Origin: Bacteroidaceae bacterium
Lineage (GTDB): Bacteria; Bacteroidota; Bacteroidia; Bacteroidales; Bacteroidaceae
Reading direction: 5' to 3'
Assembly (NCBI GenBank): GCA_017427185.1
Contig: JAFRTJ010000067.1
Span: forward strand, 35,676-99,675
DNA length: 64,000 nucleotides
Positions 43,247 through 52,699 of this stretch are shown here, piece after piece. A model generated the notes under the pieces. That model worked only from the letters and a program-made list of their open reading frames with translations. It was not told the DNA's origin and searched no databases. How positions within the stretch are numbered: the first letter of the stretch is position 1; every line of letters begins with the position of its first letter. A program made the translations under genes and the position numbers.

Positions 43247-46200
43247 TTATTTGCCAGAGTCTTTTCCTTTGTTCTGATAATGGGTTCGATAGTACTCGTA
43301 AACTTCCTTGGCCGTTTCTGGCGCATTGGTGGTGATGTAGTCAATGCCTAAATTGGACATCTCTATCATTTCACTTCTGTCATTGATAGTCCAGACATTG
43401 GTCGTCATTCCCAACCTCTGAGCCTCTGGAATCCATGTGGGGTTGTTGCGGTAGTTCTTGGCTGTGTAGTCAAGTCCCATGATGCCATTGTTATAGAGGG
43501 TTTGGGGGTCCTTATCACCATTCAGGTAAGCTACGTGAGCATTGGGGTCCAATCTGACAATCTCGCGGCATAGGTTGAAACTGAAAGCGATGTATTCCAC
43601 TTTATCCTGGAGTCCCATACGTCGAACTTGGGTCACGCAACTGTCACAACATATCTTTCCACGTGCCTCGTCGCTGTGCGTCTTTATTTCAATGATCAGT
43701 TTGCAGGAATCTTCTTTGGCAAGCATCTCCAAAAAGTCTTTTAACTCTGGCATCTTCTCGCCGTTCTTGAGAGTCAGATTCTTGCATGTGTTATAATTTG
43801 AGTTTTGGATGTTGACTCCATTGAAGGTTGCATCGTGGTTCACCATCACATGCCCATCCAAGGTAATCCAGACATCTGTCTCAGAACCATAGCATTGGGC
43901 ATTGAAGGCATTCTGTAGCGAAGATCGGCTGTTCTCAGCAGAGTCAGCCTTGTCCCAGTATCCTCGATGTGCAATGACTTTCATGCCGTGTGGCAAGGTG
44001 GTGGTGACGTTGAAGGTACAAGTGCCCAACCGTTGTGTCTGGTCGCCACGAATTAGGATGAGGGCGTACTGGTTCGTGGTCAGTTCCTCAGGGATGGTGA
44101 TGCTGCCACCTTCTTCCGTTACGTTTTCCAGAGGGATTGTTATGCTGCTCGACGAGTTGATTTGCTGGAGCATAATCATGTCGCCCTCTTGGAACCCTGT
44201 TCCTTCAATTGCAAAACTTGTGCCTGGAGCCACTGGGTATCCACTTGAATAGGAAACATTGGCGACCATAGGTTTGGGAGCATTTTCTTCCAGAATGCGG
44301 AGTGGCTCCCACAATTTTTTTACCTCTTCTTCTGTGAGAGGCTTGTTATATACTCGGGCAATGACGACGTCGCCTCTCCAGCCTGCCTCTGCACCGTTGG
44401 CACTTGCATCACCGCCTACACAGAACCAGTTGCATCCAGCATTGGCAAAGCGGAAGTCACCAGGAGAATCCACAGTGTTGCAGAGTTCTCCATTTACATA
44501 AATGTAGGACTTGGCCTCTTCCTTATTATAAACGCCAATCACATGGTAATAGAAACCAGATTGGGGAAATACGTTACTGGTAGTCCATCGCCATGTACTA
44601 GAACCAGTAGTAGAGACATTGGGCAGGAAAGTAAACGAATTTTGTGGGCCATTGGACAATCTGTTAATCAGGAAACCTGTGCCACCGGCTTGCATTGCAG
44701 AAAATGGCTTGGCCTCCACGTCAGGAAGGTTCCCTTCATAATCAGGCATCACCAAAACCTCCAAACTGTGACCATCGGCCAAGGCATCGCGGAAAGCTTT
44801 GTTGTCCTCAAAATTAATCTTGTAATAGTCAGAAGGTTTTGAAGACCAAGGGGTCGTGAAGTTGGCAGCATAGCACTTGAAAATTTCATTGTAATATACA
44901 TTTTGCGCGTTTCCACATTTTTCTATCTTCATTTTCATGGGAGACAAGTCAATTGCCGTTCCGTCGGAATTGAAACAAACATCCAACAGGTCGGCAATAG
45001 GCTTGTCTTCATCATTTTCTCCATTTTCGTGATGAGAATTAGCTTGGTAATAAGCATAAACCTCTTTGGCTGTTTCAGGATTATTTGTGGTGATGTAGTC
45101 GATGTCGAGATTTGACATTTCAATCATCTCATCCTTGCTGTCGATGGTCCAAACGTTGGTTGTCATGCCCAGTTCCCTGGCTTTAGGGATCCATGAAGGA
45201 TTTCTTCGATAGTTGTTGGCCGTGTAGTCAAGTCCCATGATGCCGTAATCGTAAAGGGTTTGTGGGTCTTTGTCGCCATTCAGGTAAGCAACGTGGGCAT
45301 CAGGATCCAGTCTGACAATTTCTCGGCATAGGTTGAGACTGAAGGCGATGTACTCCACCTTATCCTGAAGTCCCATGCGATGAACCTGAGTAACGCAACT
45401 GTCACAGCAAATCTTACCACGCGTCTCATCGCTGTGAGTCTTGATCTCAATGATGAGCTTACAGGAGTCTTCCTTAACGAGCATTTCCAGAAAGTCTTTC
45501 AACTCAGGCATCTTCTCGCCATTGCTGAGCGTGAGATTCTTGCAAGTTTCATAGGTTGAGTTCTGGATACTGACGCCATTGAAGGTTGCATCATGATTTG
45601 CCATCACGTGGCCGTCCTGTGTGATCCAGACGTCTGTCTCTGAACCATAACATTGTACATCGAAGGCATATTGCAGAGACGCGCGGCTATTCTGGGCGGC
45701 ACCAGCCTTGTTCCAGTACCCGCGATGTGCAATGACCTTCATGCCATGAGGCATGCTGGAGGTTACCATAAACGTGCAAGTGCCCAACCGTTGAGTCTGG
45801 TCGCCACGCTTCAAGATGATGCTGTATTGATCGCTGGTAAGTTCCTCAGGGATAATGATGGTACCACCTGTCTCAGTCACATTCTCCAAAGGAAGGGTGA
45901 TGCTGTTCGACGAGTTGACTTGTTGCAGCACAATCTGGTCACTCTCCTGGAATCCTGTTGCTCCAATCTTGAAGTTTGTGCCAGGAGCTACAGGATATCC
46001 GCTCGAGTAGGTTACATTGCTGACCATAGGCTTGGGAGCATTCTCTTCCAGTATGTGGACTTGTTCCCATAGTTTGCTGACTTGTTTTGCATTGAGGGGA
46101 GAGTCGTAGATACGTGCCATGACGACATCACCATTCCAAGCAGTATTACCATTGTTGCCTGAGGGATCACATCCAATGCCAAACCATCCGCTCCCACTTT

Positions 46201-47029
46201 GTGGAAGAACAAAGTTTCCATCTGCGTTCACCGTATTCTTGAGTTCTCCGTTAACGTAGATGTAGGCCTTCTTGAGAGCCTTGTTCCATACGCCTACCAA
46301 GTGATAGTAAACGCCTGGTTGAGGAACCACACCGCTGGTAGCCCAGCGCCAAGTGCTGCTTCCACTTGTAGACACATTGGGCAGGAAAGTTATCTCGTTT
46401 TGTCGGCTTCCGCTAATAGTGCTGATGAGAAATCCTGTGCCTCCTGCCTGATGGCTGGAGAACCACTTCGCCTCAACGTTTGCAATAGGCGGAGTATAAT
46501 TACCCATCATGATACATTCCAGCGTGTGTCCGTTTGCCAGCATGTTCTTGAATTTCGTGTTGTTCTCCCAGTCAACCTTATAGTAGCCAGATGCATTACC
46601 TGACCAGGGATTCACGAAGTTGGCGGCATAGCGTTTGTATGTTTCATTGTAATATACGGTTTGCGTGTTCCCTATCTTCTGAACATTCATCTGCATGGGA
46701 GATATGTCGGTTGCTGTGCCGTCAGCATTGAAGCGAACGTCCAACATGTCGGCTTGTGGGACGTCGGTAGTGAAGGATATGCTATCCACTTGACTACGAG
46801 GGGCTGTGTAAAGAACCTTCTTGGCAGCATCATACAAGGTGACTATGCTCTTGCCTTCCTCCATCGCTACGCTATCCACGTTGGCAGCTTTCTCGCGATG
46901 CATGATAACGCCATTCTTATATATATATAGGTTGTCATTAGTTTGGCTATTGGCACTAACGCTACACATTACTAAGGCTGTCAGGACAAGAATGTCCTTG
47001 GAAATAACATTTTTTTTCATGGGGCACAT
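43247..47029 (-). CDS. Giant secreted protein: two LamG-like plus GDPD units in tandem
   Basis: The 1260-residue protein has a signal peptide (MKKNVISKDILVLTALVMCS from Met4, which may be the true start; Met1 overlaps the previous stop as TAATG). Two near-identical units of 586 residues follow, about 93-678 and 679-1260. Each has a concanavalin/LamG-like sandwich (GSSTWRW, YIYVNGEL, WNGDVVMARIYD), an IPT/TIG-like linker (SSGYPVAPGT) and a glycerophosphodiester phosphodiesterase barrel. The barrel carries HRGYW, SETDVWITQDGHVMANHDAT and a Cys-rich KICCDSCVTQV insert. Both active sites look intact. It probably releases glycerol-3-phosphate or related products from phosphodiesters at the cell surface. 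Confidence 0.88.
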   Translation of the reverse strand: MCPMKKNVISKDILVLTALVMCSVSANSQTNDNLYIYKNGVIMHREKAANVDSVAMEEGKSIVTLYDAAKKVLYTAPRSQVDSISFTTDVPQADMLDVRFNADGTATDISPMQMNVQKIGNTQTVYYNETYKRYAANFVNPWSGNASGYYKVDWENNTKFKNMLANGHTLECIMMGNYTPPIANVEAKWFSSHQAGGTGFLISTISGSRQNEITFLPNVSTSGSSTWRWATSGVVPQPGVYYHLVGVWNKALKKAYIYVNGELKNTVNADGNFVLPQSGSGWFGIGCDPSGNNGNTAWNGDVVMARIYDSPLNAKQVSKLWEQVHILEENAPKPMVSNVTYSSGYPVAPGTNFKIGATGFQESDQIVLQQVNSSNSITLPLENVTETGGTIIIPEELTSDQYSIILKRGDQTQRLGTCTFMVTSSMPHGMKVIAHRGYWNKAGAAQNSRASLQYAFDVQCYGSETDVWITQDGHVMANHDATFNGVSIQNSTYETCKNLTLSNGEKMPELKDFLEMLVKEDSCKLIIEIKTHSDETRGKICCDSCVTQVHRMGLQDKVEYIAFSLNLCREIVRLDPDAHVAYLNGDKDPQTLYDYGIMGLDYTANNYRRNPSWIPKARELGMTTNVWTIDSKDEMIEMSNLDIDYITTNNPETAKEVYAYYQANSHHENGENDEDKPIADLLDVCFNSDGTAIDLSPMKMKIEKCGNAQNVYYNEIFKCYAANFTTPWSSKPSDYYKINFEDNKAFRDALADGHSLEVLVMPDYEGNLPDVEAKPFSAMQAGGTGFLINRLSNGPQNSFTFLPNVSTTGSSTWRWTTSNVFPQSGFYYHVIGVYNKEEAKSYIYVNGELCNTVDSPGDFRFANAGCNWFCVGGDASANGAEAGWRGDVVIARVYNKPLTEEEVKKLWEPLRILEENAPKPMVANVSYSSGYPVAPGTSFAIEGTGFQEGDMIMLQQINSSSSITIPLENVTEEGGSITIPEELTTNQYALILIRGDQTQRLGTCTFNVTTTLPHGMKVIAHRGYWDKADSAENSRSSLQNAFNAQCYGSETDVWITLDGHVMVNHDATFNGVNIQNSNYNTCKNLTLKNGEKMPELKDFLEMLAKEDSCKLIIEIKTHSDEARGKICCDSCVTQVRRMGLQDKVEYIAFSFNLCREIVRLDPNAHVAYLNGDKDPQTLYNNGIMGLDYTAKNYRNNPTWIPEAQRLGMTTNVWTINDRSEMIEMSNLGIDYITTNAPETAKEVYEYYRTHYQNKGKDSGK
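43260..46750. repeat. Two-copy 1758-bp tandem duplication inside the GDPD gene
   Basis: Matching points, for example the CGATGTGCAATGAC segment at 43965 and 45723, are 1758 bases apart. The nucleotide match is long and strong over the GDPD part and weaker over the LamG part, which indicates a fairly recent in-frame duplication. Confidence 0.85.
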
Positions 47030-47421
47030 TATTTCTTTAGAATTCTCTTTATGGTTTCTTGACCATTCTCATTCACTTTCATGATGTATATGCCTGCTGG
47101 AAGGTTATCCTTGGTCTCTTGTTTTACTCCAGTCAAGCTGTAGATGGAGTTTTGCTGTCCACTCTTTGCTTCTGGTGCCACGACTCCTGTTGGAATGGGG
47201 GTGGGGTAGAAACGGAAATAGTCGAACGAGTCATAACTGGTGGTTTGAGTTTCACCATCGATGGTGACAACCTGTATCCCTGTTTCGCCAAACTCAATCC
47301 GCTGAATGCTCTTTGCTTGGAGGACAGGCGTATATATGTCAGAGGTGTAGACGTAAATGTCATGTTGTGCGAGGGTACTGCCCGATATGGCAAGCAATGC
47401 CATGATTAGTATTTTTTTCAT
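47029..47421 (-). CDS. Small secreted protein with sorting-type C-terminus
   Basis: The 130-residue protein has a signal peptide (residues 1-18, ending STLAQ). A short beta-rich part (VLQAKSIQRIEFGE) resembles the start of the GDPD protein downstream, which carries YTAPRSQVDSISF at a comparable place. The tail, IYSLTGVKQE then GIYIMKVNENGQETIKRILK, is the Por/type IX sorting type. It is expressed just ahead of the GDPD gene, with overlapping stop and start, so the two are probably coupled. Function is unknown. Confidence 0.65.
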   Translation of the reverse strand: MKKILIMALLAISGSTLAQHDIYVYTSDIYTPVLQAKSIQRIEFGETGIQVVTIDGETQTTSYDSFDYFRFYPTPIPTGVVAPEAKSGQQNSIYSLTGVKQETKDNLPAGIYIMKVNENGQETIKRILKK

Positions 47422-47443
47422 GTAGTGTTAGTTTTTGATGGTT

Positions 47444-48184
47444 TTATTCAATTATGATTCCAGGGTACGTGTTCTGAACCTCTTTGTAACTCGTTAAGTT
47501 GCCGATATCATAACGTTGTCCTGGCATTTCCATTGCGTGGACTGTTGTCTGGGTGCAGAGCCACGCGATGTAGCTTCCTGGTGCATCTGTGCCACACCCC
47601 GCATTGATGCCTGTCTGCACTAAGCGTGCATCTTCGCGGGTATAGTAATAGAAAGGAGGACAGCACCAGTGGGTCTCTGGGGTGGGAGATTTTTCTGTCA
47701 TGTGGAGAACACGATCATTCTCATCTATCGTCACTACGCCACACTTCAACAGTTTCTCGTAAGTGGGCTCATAATAGCGCATGATGCAGCTTGTCTTCTT
47801 CTCCAAAGCATATCGAGCGAAGCGTTGCAGGCTAAAGTCCAACACGTTATCGCCTGCAATGACGAGCATATCATCGTCCAATTCCAATTTGTCGATGGTG
47901 AATTGGATATCTTTTACGGCACCCAGGCGCGTCTCGTTGGTACTGGTTCCATCATCCACCACAGTGATTTTTTGTTTCTTTCCTTTAGCCCAATCTGTGA
48001 AGTGATGGGCAAACCGATGATTAGAGATAATGATGAACTCATCAACAAGCCCAGCTCCATCGATATCATCGACCAACCAATCCAAAATGGTCTTGTCTTT
48101 TACGTTGAGGAGTGGTTTAGGATAATTCTCAGTCAAAGGGTAAAGACGTGTGGCATATCCTGCTGCCAATATCAGACATTTCAT
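47444..48184 (-). CDS. Sugar-1-phosphate nucleotidyltransferase-like protein
   Basis: The 246-residue protein begins MKCLILAAGYATRLYPLTEN, then YPKPLL, the nucleotide-binding loop and lysine of the RmlA/GalU superfamily. VIAGDNVLDF supplies the metal-binding Asp block and QRYDIGNLTSYKEV the C-terminal block. It is short, without the hexapeptide repeats of GlmU or GlgC. It should join a nucleotide to a sugar-1-phosphate. The kinase gene 32 bases upstream would supply that phosphate, so the two look like a salvage pair. Nucleotide and sugar are not known; a LicC-like alcohol-phosphate cytidylyltransferase is a weaker alternative. Confidence 0.8.
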   Translation of the reverse strand: MKCLILAAGYATRLYPLTENYPKPLLNVKDKTILDWLVDDIDGAGLVDEFIIISNHRFAHHFTDWAKGKKQKITVVDDGTSTNETRLGAVKDIQFTIDKLELDDDMLVIAGDNVLDFSLQRFARYALEKKTSCIMRYYEPTYEKLLKCGVVTIDENDRVLHMTEKSPTPETHWCCPPFYYYTREDARLVQTGINAGCGTDAPGSYIAWLCTQTTVHAMEMPGQRYDIGNLTSYKEVQNTYPGIIIE

Positions 48185-48216
48185 TGATTTTTCTCTATAT
48201 TTATGATTGTTCCTCT

Positions 48217-49392
48217 TTAAATAAGACCATCGGCGCTGTCGCAGACATGTACCATATACTTGCCCTTCAATTCGGGGAAGGCTTTGAGGTATTCCTCGCT
48301 AACATTCCTTACGATGCTTTCTTGATAGGCAGGATCAATAAGGGCCATGCAACAACCCTTGAAACCAGCTCCGCTGAAGCGTCCTCCATAGATACCTTCT
48401 GTGTGGGTCATGATGTCGTAAAGGGCTTTCAACTCAGGGGAGCCTGTTTCCCAGTTGTATATGCTTGACCATCCACTTTCGAAACTCAATCGGCCGTATT
48501 CCTCAATGTCACCACGTCGCCATGCTTCAGCTCCTTTCTGAACGCGATCATATTCACTCATCCAATGCTCAGCACGTTTGTGCCAATTGTCAGGAAGGCG
48601 GTCCTTATACTTGTCGTATACCTCGCGAGGAATGTCACGCATGTTTGTCTCTTGGAACTTTCCGTACTCCATGCCTGCATAGGCAGCAAGGGCATAGGCG
48701 GCACTTCGTAATTCATCCACTCGCATGTTGAACTTGCTGCCTGCCAAAGTTCGCTCCACACCGCTGAAAAAGATGGCTATCTTGTAGGGCTTCATCGAGG
48801 GATTGGCTGGAATCAGTTCGTAGGTATCATCCTTCGTGTCGAGATAGAGCATGTGATCTTTGCGCGCATACATCTCGCAACTTTGGTCGAGTTTTCCGCT
48901 GCTGACACCCACGTATTCATTTTCCGCCTTGACGGACATCATGATAAGTTCTGTGGGTGTTGGACTTATTTCGTTCACATCGCAGAGAGCTTTCAAGAAG
49001 ACCAGCACGACTGCGGCTGAAGAGGAAAGTCCGCCAATGGGCAGGCTCCCTTCAATAACTCCACTGATGCCTTTACTGATACGATATTTCTCAGTTAACT
49101 TCAGGGTTGCGCCACGCAAGTAATCAGCCCAGTCTCCTTCTTTTGTTCGAGGAACCTCGTGAATATGCCATTGGGCACGTTTGTCGAACTGAAGAGAACA
49201 TAGTTCCACAATGCCGTTCTGCTTGGGACGGTATGCGATGTGGATACCCTTGTCGATAGCAAAGCCTGTGATTTTTCCCAGGTTGTGGTCAGAATGAGCA
49301 CCCAGGGGACAAATCCTGTAGGGGCAGAATGCCAGGTGTTCAGGTGACTTCTTGTATATTTCCAGAAATTTATCTTGACATAACATATTCAA
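48217..49392 (-). CDS. GHMP sugar kinase, galacturonokinase-like
   Basis: The 391-residue protein has the three GHMP motifs: CPYRICPLGAHSDHN (residues 23-37), PIGGLSSSAAVVL (118-130) and YGGRFSGAGFKGCC in the last quarter. The first motif reads GAHSDH instead of galactokinase GEHTDY. It and AEHWMSEYDRVQKGAEAW closely resemble plant galacturonokinase as I remember it, more than GalK. It would make a sugar-1-phosphate at the anomeric carbon, possibly from D-galacturonate. It is first in a run with the nucleotidyltransferase, the small secreted protein and the GDPD protein. A galactokinase role remains possible. Confidence 0.78.
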   Translation of the reverse strand: MNMLCQDKFLEIYKKSPEHLAFCPYRICPLGAHSDHNLGKITGFAIDKGIHIAYRPKQNGIVELCSLQFDKRAQWHIHEVPRTKEGDWADYLRGATLKLTEKYRISKGISGVIEGSLPIGGLSSSAAVVLVFLKALCDVNEISPTPTELIMMSVKAENEYVGVSSGKLDQSCEMYARKDHMLYLDTKDDTYELIPANPSMKPYKIAIFFSGVERTLAGSKFNMRVDELRSAAYALAAYAGMEYGKFQETNMRDIPREVYDKYKDRLPDNWHKRAEHWMSEYDRVQKGAEAWRRGDIEEYGRLSFESGWSSIYNWETGSPELKALYDIMTHTEGIYGGRFSGAGFKGCCMALIDPAYQESIVRNVSEEYLKAFPELKGKYMVHVCDSADGLI

Positions 49393-49492
49393 AAGTGCAT
49401 TTTAAATTATTTTCAAAATACAAAAATAGGGAAAAATATTCATATTTTCAGTTACATTTCCGTTAAATAGACTTATTATCCCACTTTTTTAT

Positions 49493-49500
49493 TATTTTTG
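49493..49500 (+). promoter_or_regulatory. -7 element for the MBL hydrolase gene
   Basis: TATTTTTG lies 70 bases before the 49571 start codon, in the 178-base gap shared with the divergent kinase gene. Confidence 0.45.
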
Positions 49501-49570
49501 CATGATTGTTTGTTGCAGAATGATTCCAAATCAGTTGTAAATGGCCAGTTCTGCATGAATATGTGGTAAG

Positions 49571-50335
49571 ATGAAAGTTACGATATTAGGGACAGGAACT
49601 AGTTGTGGAGTACCTCAGATAGGTTGCCATTGTGCTGTATGCATGAGCGAGGATCCTCGAGACAAACGTCTTCGTTGTTCTGCTTTGGTAGAGACAAACG
49701 AGACCAGAATCCTGCTTGATTGTGGACCTGACTTTCGTGAACAAATGCTGAGGGTTGGGTTTGATAAGGTTCTGGATGCCGTTTTCATCACTCACGAGCA
49801 TTACGATCATGTGGGTGGTTTGGATGACTTACGCCCTTTCAGCTACATGCGGAATCTGCCAGTCTATGCTGACCCATATGCGGCTTCTCACTTACGACAG
49901 CGACTGCCTTATTGTCTTGTGGAACACAAATACCCTGGGATTCCTCATCTACGACTTGAAGAGATGGAGCCTCATGAGGTTGTCACCGTGGGTGACATCA
50001 AGGTGACTTCTCTACGTGTTCTTCATGGTAAGCTGCCTATCTTGGGGTTTCGCGTCAACGATTTTGCTTACATATCCGACATGACTACTATGGAGGACGA
50101 AGATGTGGAACTTCTTCATGGTATCAAACTTTTGATAGTGAACGCGTTGCGACACGAGCCGCATCCTACTCACCAGACGGTCAAGCAAGCCATCGAATTC
50201 AGTCGCAGAGTAGGGGTGACCATTCCTACATATCTTATCCACATGTCTCATCACGTTGGGTTACATGCCGTTGAGGATGCCCTGCTACCTGAAGGAATCC
50301 ATTATGCTTATGATGGCTTGGTGCTAGAAGTCTAG
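49571..50335 (+). CDS. Metallo-beta-lactamase-fold hydrolase, PhnP-like
   Basis: The 254-residue cytoplasmic protein begins MKVTILGTGTSCGVPQIGC. It has the metal-binding THEHYDHVGGLDDLR motif, a later GKLPILGFRVNDFAYISDM strand pair, and a C-terminal HMSHHVG. A Cys-containing loop after the first strand (GCHCAVC) is typical of PhnP-type phosphodiesterases. They hydrolyse cyclic or nucleotide-like phosphodiesters. The substrate here is unknown. Its 3' end overlaps the convergent MFS gene by four bases. Confidence 0.85.
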   Translation: MKVTILGTGTSCGVPQIGCHCAVCMSEDPRDKRLRCSALVETNETRILLDCGPDFREQMLRVGFDKVLDAVFITHEHYDHVGGLDDLRPFSYMRNLPVYADPYAASHLRQRLPYCLVEHKYPGIPHLRLEEMEPHEVVTVGDIKVTSLRVLHGKLPILGFRVNDFAYISDMTTMEDEDVELLHGIKLLIVNALRHEPHPTHQTVKQAIEFSRRVGVTIPTYLIHMSHHVGLHAVEDALLPEGIHYAYDGLVLEV

Positions 50336-51504
50336 CGAAGTTTGTTACGAAGGAAATGTTTTTTGACGAGGGAAAAGAATATGATAACGCCAAGTGCATT
50401 GATCAGCCATGCTACCCAGAATGCCGTACCGTAACCCCAGTTCTCGGCTACGATGCCGCCAAAGATGATTCCTAGTCCCATACCAAGATCCCATGCGGTC
50501 AGTAATGTGCTGTTGGCTGTACCTCGTTTGTTGTTTGGAGCCAGATTGATAAACATTGTTTGGAAAGCTGGAAACATGTGGCCGTTGCCTAATCCAATGA
50601 TGAGGGCGGCACCATAGTATCCGATTGGATGGTGGAATACCGCGAAGAGCAGGTAACCACATACACTGACGAGCACTCCATGGCTTGCGTTCTCGACGAC
50701 CTTACCCTGTTGCAAAGCATGCGCTCCCACCAATCGGCTCATGATCAAGCCTGCACTCAATAGTGCAAAAAAGAGGCCAGTGCCTGCCGTTATGCCTAAT
50801 TCCTCCTTTCCATATATGGCTAAATAGGTGGAGATGACTCCGTAGGAGAACGAGTAACAAGTCATGGCTACGCCTTCAATCCATCCCTCCAAAAGGAGGA
50901 AACGGTCGAGCGAAATGGGGCGTTTCTCGCGTTGCAATTCACGCTCTTTCAGTTTCAGCGTGGAATTGATGAGAAATCCCATTCCAGCAGCAATGAATGC
51001 AAGGGTAAAAATGAGTTGGTAATTGTTCCACCACTGATAGATGAGTAGCCCTACCGTAGGTGAGATGGCTGTCGCCAAATTGTTGCTGAGTCCATAGTAT
51101 CCAATTCCTTCAGCCCTTCGTGTGGGATGAAGAACATCAATTGCAACTGTGCTGTTTGATACTGTAGTCGCTCCCATGGGGGCACCATGAAGAGTACGGA
51201 TGATGAAGAACGAGAGCAAACTACCAGCCAGCAGATATCCACCAAAAAGGATGAAAAAAAGAAACCAGCAACTGAGCAGTATGACCTTGCGGGGAAAACT
51301 GTCTACCAGGAAGCCACTGAAAGGACGAATCAGCAGGGCGGTCAGCGCATAGCCGCTCAATATCATGCCTATCTCGTCCTTACTGGCGCCAAACTCTTCA
51401 CTTAGGTAAAGTGGGAGTAGGGGAGTCAGAATCATGAAGGAGAAGTAGAGCATAAAGTTGGCGCTCCAGGCCTTCAGGTAGTTGGGGTTCCAGATTCTCT
51501 CCAT
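50332..51504 (-). CDS. Major facilitator superfamily transporter
   Basis: The 390-residue protein has about 12 membrane segments. The MFS loop between segments 2 and 3 is GFLVDSFPRKVILLS. It resembles drug/H+ antiporter and YfcJ-type sugar-efflux carriers. It is the last gene of an envelope block after the outer-membrane barrel gene, with one base between them. Substrate cannot be told. Confidence 0.86.
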   Translation of the reverse strand: MERIWNPNYLKAWSANFMLYFSFMILTPLLPLYLSEEFGASKDEIGMILSGYALTALLIRPFSGFLVDSFPRKVILLSCWFLFFILFGGYLLAGSLLSFFIIRTLHGAPMGATTVSNSTVAIDVLHPTRRAEGIGYYGLSNNLATAISPTVGLLIYQWWNNYQLIFTLAFIAAGMGFLINSTLKLKERELQREKRPISLDRFLLLEGWIEGVAMTCYSFSYGVISTYLAIYGKEELGITAGTGLFFALLSAGLIMSRLVGAHALQQGKVVENASHGVLVSVCGYLLFAVFHHPIGYYGAALIIGLGNGHMFPAFQTMFINLAPNNKRGTANSTLLTAWDLGMGLGIIFGGIVAENWGYGTAFWVAWLINALGVIIFFSLVKKHFLRNKLR

Positions 51505-51505
51505 C

Positions 51506-52699
51506 TCACCAACGCTTGATCAGAATGGCAGGATTCACCCTCAGATAAATGCCAAAGGAGAAGCACAGGTCGTTCTCGTTGTGGGAATGTGCGCTGAAGG
51601 TTTCCAGCTCGCCTCCCAGTTTGTAGGCCTGACTGAAGGCATGAGTATAGTCGACACGTAGATATGCCGTATGCATCGCGTCGAAAGTGAGATTGTCACG
51701 TTTGATGGAAATGGTGCTCATAAAGGGAGAACCGTAGAGATTTGCATACTGCTTGGGTGCATCAAAGTATCCCAGTTTCATGCCAAGCTTATTCCATAGA
51801 GTCGTTGATATCCCAACATGTGTAGCGAAACCTGTATCGAAGGGCCATAGGTGGCCACTCTGCTGATAACTTCCTAGCAAGTTCACCTCGCTTGAAAAGT
51901 TTGTGAGGACACGATTGACTGCTGGAACATACTCCATGCGTATTCCGGCAGATGCATTGCATAAGGTTTGCACACCTAGTTCTGTCACGTCCTGCTCGCC
52001 TCCCCTATGTTGGATGAGCAACTGGATGGGTGTGCTCCAGTGGAAACGACTTGCGGTATTATTCCATTGGAGAAGTGAGTTCACTCCCACCGTAAAAGCT
52101 TCCTGGTGAGTGTCCAGCTCGTAAATGTAACTTTGCCAATTGAGCCATGTATCTAAGTGGATGTGTTTCCTGTCCAGTAAGATTTGCACGCCCATCTCAG
52201 GGTCGGCTGATATGTTCTGCTCAGGATTGTAAAGTGGGTCAATCAGCTGATGGTTCTGTGCCCCGTAAATGTTGCCCAACACGAAGGTTAGATGACGTAG
52301 GTCGGCTTGGGCTCGGAACCAAGGCAGCAGGTGCACTCCGCTTGTGTATTGGTTGCCTTTCCATGTGGCGATGTCATGATAGGCATAATTGGGGTATTTG
52401 TTCGCTCCGTCCAAGATGAGGCCATGGAGTCCCAGTTCCAAATGTATGAGTGTGATTGGGTTGTAGGTTAGTTTAGGTTGGAGCCATGTTCCTGGTAGAG
52501 AGTATCCGCGAGTAATCTGAGAATCATATTCATTATCGCGGAAGAAAGCGAGTGCGTTCAGTTCCACTTTCAGGGCTTTGATGTCTGTTGTGTCTATTCT
52601 GTATTCATCATGGAACATCTTATCCCATATCTGTGCCAGGAGTGGCATATTGAAGGCTGATAGGATTGTAAGAGAGAACAGAACTGCGATTCGCCTCAT
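51506..52699 (-). CDS. Outer-membrane beta-barrel protein, unknown family
   Basis: The 397-residue protein has a signal peptide (about residues 1-22, ending LLAQ). It then has many alternating amphipathic strands with aromatic girdles (WLQPKLTYNPITLIHLELG, KLGMKLGYFDAP) and ends in aromatic Trp, as barrel proteins do. It starts inside the last four bases of the DedA gene. No porin family is recognised. Its place between DedA and an MFS carrier suggests an envelope transport role. Confidence 0.7.
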   Translation of the reverse strand: MRRIAVLFSLTILSAFNMPLLAQIWDKMFHDEYRIDTTDIKALKVELNALAFFRDNEYDSQITRGYSLPGTWLQPKLTYNPITLIHLELGLHGLILDGANKYPNYAYHDIATWKGNQYTSGVHLLPWFRAQADLRHLTFVLGNIYGAQNHQLIDPLYNPEQNISADPEMGVQILLDRKHIHLDTWLNWQSYIYELDTHQEAFTVGVNSLLQWNNTASRFHWSTPIQLLIQHRGGEQDVTELGVQTLCNASAGIRMEYVPAVNRVLTNFSSEVNLLGSYQQSGHLWPFDTGFATHVGISTTLWNKLGMKLGYFDAPKQYANLYGSPFMSTISIKRDNLTFDAMHTAYLRVDYTHAFSQAYKLGGELETFSAHSHNENDLCFSFGIYLRVNPAILIKRW

